Positions 8,664-15,464 of a stretch of 34,160 nucleotides of DNA are shown here, piece by piece. The stretch comes from Corynebacterium sp. ACRPS. Its GTDB lineage: Bacteria > Actinomycetota > Actinomycetes > Mycobacteriales > Mycobacteriaceae. The notes beneath the pieces were generated by a model, which made no database searches, was not told the origin of the DNA, and was given only the letters and a program-made list of their open reading frames with translations. Numbering within the stretch: the stretch's first letter is position 1; each line of letters begins with the position of its first letter. The DNA lies in assembly GCF_022346005.1 (NCBI RefSeq), contig NZ_JAKRMY010000020.1, positions 1 through 34,160 of the forward strand, written 5' to 3'. A program made the translations under genes and the position numbers.

Positions 8664-8699
8664 TGGCATAGCTGGTCGGGCCGGCATAGCTTGTCTGGC
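8664..8699. repeat. 18-bp imperfect tandem repeat
   Basis: TGGCATAGCTGGTCGGGC (8664-8681) is followed directly by CGGCATAGCTTGTCTGGC (8682-8699), matching at 15 of 18 positions. A shorter echo (CTGGCATA) follows near 8704. Confidence 0.55.
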
Positions 8700-8811
8700 T
8701 AATCTGGCATACTTGCCTGCTCTGTCTCATGTCCGGCAAAGCCCCGCCGCATCCCCGCGCCCCACAGATGGGCCCAGCGTTAGGTCCAGAGATCGGACCA
8801 GAAATAGGAAA

Positions 8812-8840
8812 AGCCGCCTCCCACACAGGGGGAAGCGGCT
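8812..8840 (-). terminator. Terminator of the aldolase gene
   Basis: AGCCGC (8812-8817) pairs with GCGGCT (8835-8840), and TCCC pairs with GGGA inside. On the minus strand the hairpin is followed by TTTTCC, as expected for an intrinsic terminator downstream of the aldolase gene. Confidence 0.65.
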
Positions 8841-8909
8841 ACTTCGTCGTGCCTACAGTGCGGTCGCGCCTTAGGCTTCAGCTCAACATGAAGCTAATTG
8901 GGACTCGTC

Positions 8910-9944
8910 CTACTTGGCCGTGGTCTTACCCACGGAGTGGAGGTCCTGACATGCCTCGATGACGCGCTCGGACATCCCCTGCTCTGCCTTCTTCAGGTAG
9001 GAGCGTGGGTCGTAGACCTTCTTGTTGCCTACCTCGCCGTCAATTTTGAACACGCCGTCGTAGTTTTCCATCATGTGGCGAGCCACTGGGTTGGTAAACG
9101 CGTACTGGGTATCGGTGTCCACGTTCATCTTGATGACGCCGTAGCGCAGCGCCTCTTCGATCTTTTTCTTCTCGGAACCGGAACCGCCGTGGAAGACGAA
9201 GTCAAAGGCGTGTTCGCCCTCGCTCAGGCCGAGCTTCTTCTGCGCAACCTTCTGGCCCTCCAGCAGGACCTCGGGGCGCAGCTTCACGTTGCCCGGCTTG
9301 TAGACGCCGTGCACGTTACCGAAGGTAGCGGCCAACAGGTAGCGGCCCTTCTCGCCGGTGCCCAGGGCATCGATGGTCTTTTCAAAGTCTTCCGGAGTCG
9401 TGTACAGGTTATCGCCGGCCTTGGCCTCGACACCGTCTTCTTCACCGCCGACAACACCAATCTCTGCCTCGAGAATGATGTGTGCCTTCTTCGCCTTTTC
9501 CAGAAGCTCCTGGGCGATGACCAAGTTTTCATCGATCGGAATAGCAGAGCCATCCCACATGTGGGACTGGAAAAGCGGGTTCTCGCCGCGGTCGACGCGC
9601 TCCTGGGAGATGGCCATCAGCGGACGAACGTAATCGTCCAGAACTTCCTTCTGGCAGTGGTCGGTGTGCAGGGCGATATTGACGCCGTAGTGCTTCGCTG
9701 CCTCGTGCGCGAAAGCGGCTAGGGCCTGAGCACCTTTAACCTTGTTCTTGACCGCGAGGCCAGAGCCGAACTCTGCGCCACCGGTGGAGAATTGGATGAT
9801 GCCGTCAGACTCTGCCTCGGCAAAGCCCTTCAGTGCTGCGTTGATCGTTTCAGACGAGGTGCAGTTGATGGCTGGAAATGCGAAGCCGTTCTGCTTCGCG
9901 GTGTCCAGCATCTGGTTATACGCCTCGGGGGTTGCAATTGGCAT
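8910..9944 (-). CDS. fbaA: Class II fructose-bisphosphate aldolase
   Basis: The 344-aa product is the Zn-dependent aldolase that interconverts fructose 1,6-bisphosphate with glyceraldehyde 3-phosphate and dihydroxyacetone phosphate in glycolysis and gluconeogenesis. Metal and substrate motifs are visible: HTDHC (residues 93-97), the acidic loop EAEIGVVGGEEDGVE, NVHGVYKPGN, and FHGGSGSEKKKIEEAL followed by GVIKMNVDTDTQ. Length and motif order are those of the E. coli FbaA-like subclass. ATG 9944 follows AAGGATGGA. The gene is monocistronic, with its terminator at 8812-8840 and a 184-bp upstream gap. No known operator was recognised upstream. Confidence 0.98.
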   Translation of the reverse strand: MPIATPEAYNQMLDTAKQNGFAFPAINCTSSETINAALKGFAEAESDGIIQFSTGGAEFGSGLAVKNKVKGAQALAAFAHEAAKHYGVNIALHTDHCQKEVLDDYVRPLMAISQERVDRGENPLFQSHMWDGSAIPIDENLVIAQELLEKAKKAHIILEAEIGVVGGEEDGVEAKAGDNLYTTPEDFEKTIDALGTGEKGRYLLAATFGNVHGVYKPGNVKLRPEVLLEGQKVAQKKLGLSEGEHAFDFVFHGGSGSEKKKIEEALRYGVIKMNVDTDTQYAFTNPVARHMMENYDGVFKIDGEVGNKKVYDPRSYLKKAEQGMSERVIEACQDLHSVGKTTAK

Positions 9945-10128
9945 GAAATTCCATCCTTAAGTGGGATTGCGGTCAAACACGTTCCAACACCCAATTATGC
10001 CCACATTTCCGGAATCCCGCCGCAAAATTGGTGTGACATTTCCTGTGTTTACTACCCAACTCTCAAAAATGACGCGCCCCCACACGACAAACCCCGCGCA
10101 AGGTGTTTAACAGCACGGTTAAACGCGG

Positions 10129-11334
10129 TTAATCGCGACCCGATGTTTTATGCAGGTCACGAGCCACCCGAGCACACGCCTCCAGAAGCATCCAACCAGA
10201 TAGCTGCACGGAAAGGTCGCGCTCATCCACGCGAATGATTCCCATCTTTTCACTCACGGTCGTGTGCCCGAAGCCGTAGTTGTGTGGAAGGCGGGCATCG
10301 GCAGTCCAGTCAGAGCCAAAAATTGGCAGGCCATCAACCTCAAGCCGGTGCTCCCACACGGATTCGGCAGACGCCACAACCATCCGGGTCGCCAGCTTCT
10401 TGGTGGCCCGGTTCGCGGGCGAGTCCCCGGGCAACCGCACGGCAACATCGGCAAGATAGCGCATCAGAATGCCCTTAAACAGGCCGCCATCACCATCACC
10501 GGTCTCCCAATCCACGACGCCGGAGGGAGTCGCCATCCCGGAAGCAATAGCCTGCACCAAGCCCCGAATCTTAATGATGTAGCTCATCATCTCGGATGCC
10601 AGTTCGGCCTCGTAGACGCTGTCGATCTGCTCCAGCTTGCCGATGCTCGACTCCTCCCGCATCGCCAACACAATCTCCAGGCATGCCCCCAACATCACGC
10701 CTTGGCAGTACGGGTGGACTTGTTTGACAATTTCGGGGCCGTCCATGCGCATGCGCACGCCGTCCATAATGAAGCCATCTTCATTGACCAAGTTGTCGTA
10801 GACCCAGTCAACGATGCGGCGGGCCGCGGTGATATCGCCCATCCGCGCGAGCATGATGGCACCGGGCCCATTGGCCGGCACATTCATGAAGTTCTCTCCG
10901 TCCCGCCACGGCAATATCCCCAGCGAGTCATCGAGGCCTTCGGTGATATTGCCCTGCAAAGACGCCAACGCCTTGGGCGATTTCATCTTCTTTACCTCGC
11001 CCACGCGCCCGAAAGCGAGGGCGAGCCAGGCTTTGTCATCGAAGTACTTATTCTTGGTCAGCTGCGCAAGATTCCGCATGCGAATCCCGCGCATGGTGTC
11101 AAGGATGCGCTGGCGGCGGGCCTTAGTATTCTTCCGCTCCGCCGCATCGACGAGGCAATCGAGGTAGTGCGCCTGCCACCAGTAGTGCCAGTGCACGAGG
11201 AGCTTTTCTTTCGTGGTGGGCGGCCAGCTGACGATGGCGAGGTTGGTTCGCGGCAGGCCCCATACGGAATGCGCATGGCGCTCATCAATGGCGGTTTCCG
11301 CGAGTTCGGCGCGGTGGGCCCACTTTTCTTCCAC
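10129..11334 (-). CDS. GH76 family protein (alpha-1,6-mannanase-like), no signal peptide
   Basis: The frame extends further upstream, but that part overlaps the methyltransferase gene. GTG 11334 is the first start codon after the methyltransferase stop and gives 401 aa beginning VEEKWAHRAELAETAI. The motif YFDDKAWLALAFGRV carries the consecutive aspartates (Asp99-Asp100) that are nucleophile and acid/base in GH76 enzymes. Further family features are DDSLGILPWRDGENFMNVPANGPGA in outline and the aromatic-rich VHWHYWWQAHYLD. GH76 enzymes act on alpha-1,6-mannan; corynebacterial lipomannan and mannosylated lipids have such a backbone. No signal peptide is present, so the enzyme appears cytoplasmic unless a start was missed. 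It directly follows the RNA methyltransferase gene (53-nt gap). Confidence 0.85.
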   Translation of the reverse strand: MEEKWAHRAELAETAIDERHAHSVWGLPRTNLAIVSWPPTTKEKLLVHWHYWWQAHYLDCLVDAAERKNTKARRQRILDTMRGIRMRNLAQLTKNKYFDDKAWLALAFGRVGEVKKMKSPKALASLQGNITEGLDDSLGILPWRDGENFMNVPANGPGAIMLARMGDITAARRIVDWVYDNLVNEDGFIMDGVRMRMDGPEIVKQVHPYCQGVMLGACLEIVLAMREESSIGKLEQIDSVYEAELASEMMSYIIKIRGLVQAIASGMATPSGVVDWETGDGDGGLFKGILMRYLADVAVRLPGDSPANRATKKLATRMVVASAESVWEHRLEVDGLPIFGSDWTADARLPHNYGFGHTTVSEKMGIIRVDERDLSVQLSGWMLLEACARVARDLHKTSGRD

Positions 11335-11387
11335 GATTTCTTTATCACTCCAGTAGCAAGGTTTATTACAGTTAGTGTAACGATCTC

Positions 11388-12134
11388 TTACCAGGAATTG
11401 TTCAGATCGGCGTGCTGCCGGATCCAAGTATGCATGGCGATGCCCGCGGCCACGCCCGCGTTGATGGACCGCGTAGAGCCAAATTGCGCGATGGAGCAGG
11501 TCATCAGGGCGGCATCTTGCGCGGCGGCGCTGACGCCGGGGCCTTCTTGCCCGAATAGCAGCAAGCTGCGTTCCGGCAGTTCGGCGGTTTCGAGGGGCAC
11601 GCAACCGGGGGTGTTATCAATGGCCACGACCGTCAGGTCTTCCTCGGCTGCCCAGGCAATGAGCTTATCGACGCTCTCATGATGCCGCAGATGCTGATAC
11701 CTATCTGTCACCATGGCACCGCGGCGGTTCCACCGGCGCCGCCCCACAATGTGGACGGTATCGACGGCAAAGGCGTTGGCGGTGCGCACGACGGTGCCGA
11801 TATTGGCGTCATTTTCAAAGTTCTCGATGGCGATATGCAGGCTGTGCCGCCGCTTATCGATATCCCCCTTAATCGCCTCCCTCCGCCAATACCGATACGC
11901 GTCGACGACATTGCGCCGGTCGCCCTCGCGCAGCAGCTCCGGATCGTATTTGTCCGCCTCCGTGCCTTCCGGCCAGGGACCTTCCCAGGGCCCCACGCCG
12001 TGGCGGCCCTCGTTCCATTCGGTGGGACCCTTCGCCTCCTCGGGCTGTTCTTGCTGCTCTCGCTGCTCCTGCTGCTCTGGTTGCGCAGAACTCTCGGCCT
12101 GCCCGGCGGGCGCCTCCTGGCTTTCCTGGTCCAT
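11388..12134 (-). CDS. TrmH/SpoU-family RNA 2'-O-methyltransferase
   Basis: From ATG 12134 the product is 248 aa. The start lies 4 nt after the pyrE stop, so the two are probably translationally coupled. Residues 1-60 are a Gln/Glu-rich low-complexity tail. The SPOUT domain follows with NFENDANIGTVVRTANAF (motif 1), LLLFGQEGPG (motif 2) and GSTRSINAGVAAGIAM (motif 3). These form the knotted S-adenosylmethionine site. The family methylates ribose 2'-OH in tRNA or rRNA; the target nucleotide cannot be told from sequence. A longer frame to 12245 overlaps pyrE and is not needed. Confidence 0.9.
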   Translation of the reverse strand: MDQESQEAPAGQAESSAQPEQQEQREQQEQPEEAKGPTEWNEGRHGVGPWEGPWPEGTEADKYDPELLREGDRRNVVDAYRYWRREAIKGDIDKRRHSLHIAIENFENDANIGTVVRTANAFAVDTVHIVGRRRWNRRGAMVTDRYQHLRHHESVDKLIAWAAEEDLTVVAIDNTPGCVPLETAELPERSLLLFGQEGPGVSAAAQDAALMTCSIAQFGSTRSINAGVAAGIAMHTWIRQHADLNNSW

Positions 12135-12138
12135 CTCG

Positions 12139-12693
12139 TTACGCGAGTCCAAGGTCACCCAAGCCAAGCAAAGAACGGTACTCAAGGCCCTCGGCCGAGA
12201 TGACGTCCTCGGCGCCGGTAGCGCGGTCAACGACGGTAGCCACACCGACCACCTCTGCTCCAGCCTCGCGCAATGCGGCGACTGCCGTGAGTGGCGAGTT
12301 GCCGGTCGTGGTGGTGTCCTCGACCACCAGCACCTTCTTTCCGGTCACATCCGCGCCCTCGATGCGGCGCTGCATGCCGTGCTTTTTAGCTTCCTTGCGC
12401 ACGACGAAGGCGTCGATATCGCGGCCCTCGGCATGCATGATGGAGGTCGCTACCGGATCCGCACCAAGGGTCAGTCCTCCCACGGCCGCGAAATCCCAAT
12501 CGGCGGTGAGCTCGCGGAGCAAGGATCCGATGAGGCGGGAGGCTTCGTGGTGCAAGGTCGCACGCCGCAAATCAACGTAGTAATCAGCCTCTTTGCCCGA
12601 GGACAAAGTCACCTTGCCATGCACCACGGCAAGCTCCTTGACCAGTTCCGCGAGACGCTTCTTCTTGTCTTCTTGCAGGTGCACTTCAGTCAT
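12139..12693 (-). CDS. pyrE: Orotate phosphoribosyltransferase
   Basis: The 184-aa product transfers phosphoribose from PRPP to orotate, giving OMP in pyrimidine synthesis. The PRPP-binding signature VLVVEDTTTTGNSP is clear, as are the N-terminal substrate loop LSSGKEADYYVDLR and the flexible catalytic loop VRKEAKKHG. ATG 12693 is preceded by AAAAAGGAGC. It leads a short operon with the RNA methyltransferase and then, after a further gap, the GH76 gene. Length is somewhat shorter than in enterobacteria but typical for actinobacteria. Confidence 0.97.
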   Translation of the reverse strand: MTEVHLQEDKKKRLAELVKELAVVHGKVTLSSGKEADYYVDLRRATLHHEASRLIGSLLRELTADWDFAAVGGLTLGADPVATSIMHAEGRDIDAFVVRKEAKKHGMQRRIEGADVTGKKVLVVEDTTTTGNSPLTAVAALREAGAEVVGVATVVDRATGAEDVISAEGLEYRSLLGLGDLGLA

Positions 12694-12779
12694 CGCATTG
12701 CTCCTTTTTCTAGAGTTTCTTTAGAGTTTTCAGCATATGAGGAAAGTCCTGGCTATGTGGGCCAACGCAACATTCTAGG

Positions 12780-14489
12780 CTACTCTCCCTGCTGCGACCC
12801 GGAATCGTCATGACGGTCTGTATCCTCTTTCTCCCGTGCAGCGGCCGTGCCACTGGCATCTTGGGAGCTGCCTCGAGAAGAATTTCTGGTTGAGCCGGTG
12901 GACGAGTCTTTGGCCGCATTTTTGTCCGCGTCACCGAGGCCGTCACCAAAAGCATCATCGGAAGCGTCGTCGAAGATGGAAGCCTCCCCGAATTGCTGGC
13001 GCGGCAGGCGGGCGGTGCCCGAGTCGGGGGTGGGGCGTTCATTGCCATCGGCAATGGCATCGACTTCGTCCGCCCCAATCGCCGTGTGCTCAACTGGGCC
13101 GCGGGTCTCAGAATACGTGCGCGAGGGCATATCCAACGGTTCCTCCGGCCGTTGAATGACCGGCCGGGAAAACTCCGGCTGCCCCGCCGCCGCTGTTCCA
13201 CCCACCGCGTCGACCACAGGCGCAGCGGGAATCTCCCTGGCCGGGTCCAAGTCCTCAAGGTGGATGGTATGCACGGAGGAGGACCGGGGTGGGAGAACGC
13301 GGGAAGCATCGGCAAGTAAAGCCAAGGGCGGGAGCATTGCCTCCCAATCCGCGGTGCGCGAATGCTTGGTGGTTTGTGCCAAAACCCACTCGGTTTCCAG
13401 CCACAGCGCCGACACCACCTCCGGCATGCGCTGCAACGCAATTCGCACGCGCTCGTCCACCATCCGCTCCGCCACGCCGCGATCGGAGGAATATACATCA
13501 AACCCTTCGATGCTCATGGCCATCAACAGGTCCTCGGACATCTCGGCCTCCTGGCTGCCGAAGCGCTGGAAATCAATGACCACATCCGATGCCGCTCCCG
13601 TCCGCATCGCCATCACATTGACGCCGTCAATATCCATCAGCAGCATTTCGTGGCCGTACACGTTGCCGGCAACGATATCTTTCGGCGCGGCGCCGGAGGA
13701 GGCCACTCCCCTCGTCCATTCATCGACAAGATACTGGTCCGACTTCATGTACTCAAAGCCCCGGGTTTCCGCCCAGTTCTTGCGCTCCCGACGAATGGTG
13801 CCAGGGATTAGCGGCCGCGGCCGCCCTACCGGCTTGGACTTAGCGTGCCCTTCCGATTGCTCTTCAGCTCCCTCCTGGACTGCCTCTTCGGGGGAGTCAT
13901 CCCCACCCGATTCCGTTTCTGCGTCCGAGTCCGCATCCTGGTTAACGTCAGAATCTGCGCCAATTTCCGACGTCTTTTCAGTGTTGCCTGCAGTGTTGGC
14001 GCTACCTTTTACAACGTCATTGTCAGAAAGAGCCTCAGTCTCGCTGGCGCGGGTTTCGGCTCTGCCTCTATCGGCGTTGGCTTTGTCTTTACTTATCTTG
14101 TCGTCACCGCTGCCCTTGTCGTCATCGCTGCGGTCTGAATCGTCTGCAGTGCGATGGTGACGGCCTGAAGAGACTGCGGAGGAAGAATCGGATTCAACAT
14201 CGGGAAACGGCGAGTATTTCGCCACGAAACCGGGGTGGGCCTCAGTACCGCCTTCGCTCTCAGGATCTGTCACTGCTTCGGAGCCTGTGGTGTCTTCCGC
14301 GCCCTCTTCAGTTTCGGGGCTTGCGTGGGAAGGCGCATCCTGGTCTTCCCGGGTGTCCCAGTCTTTCGGGTCGTGCTGGGATGCGGTGTCTCGCTGGGCA
14401 TCGGCTGCGCGCTGCGTGCGATCGTAGTACAGCAAAAAGCCACCGGCGATGCCGAGCACGAGTGCGAAAATCAGGAGTAAAGAAGCCAT
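12780..14489 (-). CDS. Acidic single-pass membrane protein, unknown function
   Basis: The product is about 569 aa from ATG 14489, three bases after AGGAG; ATG 14492 abuts the same AGGAG. Residues 1-21 form one transmembrane segment (ASLLLIFALVLGIAGGFLLYY), placing the rest on one face of the membrane. Residues about 30-225 are very rich in Asp, Glu, Ser and Thr and probably disordered. Residues about 227-400 are a folded domain containing GTIRRERKNWAETRGFEY and GNVYGHEMLLMDIDGVNVM. The last 130 residues are again low complexity. I do not recognise a named domain. The location between pyrE and the rhodanese gene fits a conserved corynebacterial envelope protein. Confidence 0.8.
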   Translation of the reverse strand: MASLLLIFALVLGIAGGFLLYYDRTQRAADAQRDTASQHDPKDWDTREDQDAPSHASPETEEGAEDTTGSEAVTDPESEGGTEAHPGFVAKYSPFPDVESDSSSAVSSGRHHRTADDSDRSDDDKGSGDDKISKDKANADRGRAETRASETEALSDNDVVKGSANTAGNTEKTSEIGADSDVNQDADSDAETESGGDDSPEEAVQEGAEEQSEGHAKSKPVGRPRPLIPGTIRRERKNWAETRGFEYMKSDQYLVDEWTRGVASSGAAPKDIVAGNVYGHEMLLMDIDGVNVMAMRTGAASDVVIDFQRFGSQEAEMSEDLLMAMSIEGFDVYSSDRGVAERMVDERVRIALQRMPEVVSALWLETEWVLAQTTKHSRTADWEAMLPPLALLADASRVLPPRSSSVHTIHLEDLDPAREIPAAPVVDAVGGTAAAGQPEFSRPVIQRPEEPLDMPSRTYSETRGPVEHTAIGADEVDAIADGNERPTPDSGTARLPRQQFGEASIFDDASDDAFGDGLGDADKNAAKDSSTGSTRNSSRGSSQDASGTAAAREKEDTDRHDDSGSQQGE

Positions 14490-14507
14490 CATCTCCTGAT
14501 AATAATA

Positions 14508-14535
14508 GGTACCGGCACCCCACGGTGCCGGTACC
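14508..14535 (-). terminator. Hairpin between rhodanese-like gene and membrane-protein gene
   Basis: GGTACCGGCACC (14508-14519) and GGTGCCGGTACC (14524-14535) form a perfect 12-bp stem with a 4-nt loop. On the minus strand it follows the rhodanese-like stop and is followed by TATTATTATC and AGGAG of the next gene. It may terminate the upstream message or attenuate read-through. Confidence 0.7.
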
Positions 14536-14562
14536 AGTCGGAGTCGGAGCGATTAATTGGAA

Positions 14563-15420
14563 TTAATCGTTAACCGAAGTCCTATCCCCGCGTTCTACCG
14601 GGTTGGTCGGGTCTGCCGACCACTGCGACCAGCCGCCGATGTAGTGGCGCAGGCCGGTAAATCCTGCGTTCTCCATCGCCGCGAGTGCAAGAGCGGAGTG
14701 GTTGCCCGAACCGGAATAGATGATTGCATCCTTGGTGTTTTCTTGAGTCAATCCGGCAGCGGCCAGCACTTCACGGATTTCATCCGGCGACTTCAACGTG
14801 CGCACCCCATCGTTGTGGAAGAGGCGCTCGGGAACATTGACCGCACCGGGGATGTGGCCCGCCTTCAAATCTAGGTTCTCGCGGCGGCCGGCGAAGCGGT
14901 TACTCGAGCGGGTATCGATGAGCACGCCATCGTGCTCGCGGACGTCTTCAATCGTGGCGGTAGGCAGCTGGCCGGGAGTGACCTCGAATTTCGAGCCGAC
15001 CGCGATATTGCCCGGACCCGTGAGGGTTTGGTAACCGTTCGCGAGCCAGTTTTCCAGGCCGCCATCGAGGATGCGCACATCAGTTAGGCCGGCCCAGCGC
15101 AGCGTCCACCACGCGCGGCCGGCAAAAAGCCCGCGGCCCTCGTCATAGACCACCACGGGGCGGTCTTCCTGCAGGCCCCAAGAACGGATCCAGGCTTGCA
15201 GCTTGTCTTCGTCCGGAAGCGGGTTGCGGCCATTGCGCGAGCCGGGAAGGCCGACGAAGGCCGCACCGGTATCACCGAAAAGTGCGGTGGGGATGTGCTG
15301 GGACGCAAAGTCGATGAAGCTCTGGCCCGTCTTGGGGTGCCAGTGGGTGCCGAGAAGAGTGAAACGATCGCCGTGGTAGATGGATTCTTTGAGTTCCTGC
15401 GGGGAAACTAAAATGCTCAT
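14563..15420 (-). CDS. Rhodanese-like protein with Ser in place of the catalytic Cys
   Basis: The 285-aa product has the two-rhodanese-domain layout of thiosulfate/3-mercaptopyruvate sulfurtransferases (SseA type). The N-terminal domain holds VVVYDEGRGLFAGRAWWTLR and the linker ILDGGLENW. The C-terminal domain holds DGVLIDTRSSNRFAGR and GHIPGAVNVP. The active-site loop, normally C-G-S-G-x-T-A, reads YSGSGNHSALA, with codon TCC (Ser) where the persulfide-forming Cys should be. Ordinary sulfur transfer is therefore unlikely. Start ATG 15420 and its site GGAAGG lie within a 14-bp hairpin that also ends clpB. It could be a pseudoenzyme or binding protein. Confidence 0.88.
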   Translation of the reverse strand: MSILVSPQELKESIYHGDRFTLLGTHWHPKTGQSFIDFASQHIPTALFGDTGAAFVGLPGSRNGRNPLPDEDKLQAWIRSWGLQEDRPVVVYDEGRGLFAGRAWWTLRWAGLTDVRILDGGLENWLANGYQTLTGPGNIAVGSKFEVTPGQLPTATIEDVREHDGVLIDTRSSNRFAGRRENLDLKAGHIPGAVNVPERLFHNDGVRTLKSPDEIREVLAAAGLTQENTKDAIIYSGSGNHSALALAAMENAGFTGLRHYIGGWSQWSADPTNPVERGDRTSVND

Positions 15421-15447
15421 GCCTTCCAGTCTAAAGGCATGAGCATT
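15412..15447 (-). terminator. Terminator of clpB overlapping the start of the rhodanese-like gene
   Basis: Arms 15412-15425 (AATGCTCATGCCTT) and 15434-15447 form a perfect 14-bp stem with an 8-nt loop. On the minus strand the 3' arm is followed by TTTAG. The same arm contains the ATG (15420-15418) and part of the ribosome binding site of the downstream gene. Confidence 0.8.
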
Positions 15448-15464
15448 ATTTTTCGCCCGGTAAT

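Larger units (their letters stand above)
8562..8909. other. Repeat-containing gene-free interval between HNH and aldolase genes
   Basis: This stretch holds short imperfect tandem repeats: units GTCCGTCTG/GTCCGTCTA near 8577-8595 and an 18-bp direct repeat at 8664-8699. It also has a small hairpin GGTCC...GGACC at 8783-8799 and the aldolase terminator. A 104-codon minus-strand frame crosses it, but its composition is repetitive and no ribosome binding site supports it. Confidence 0.55.

Noticed and set aside
8512..8826. 104-codon minus-strand frame over the repeats after the HNH gene
   Set aside because: Product is repetitive Gly/Pro/Ser sequence dictated by tandem DNA repeats, with no ribosome binding site.
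10264..11682. 472-codon plus-strand frame opposite the GH76 gene
   Set aside because: The minus strand carries the GH76 catalytic motif; the plus frame has none.
12710..13501. 263-codon minus-strand frame overlapping the acidic membrane protein
   Set aside because: Arg/Pro-rich shadow in another frame of the same strand, with no start support.
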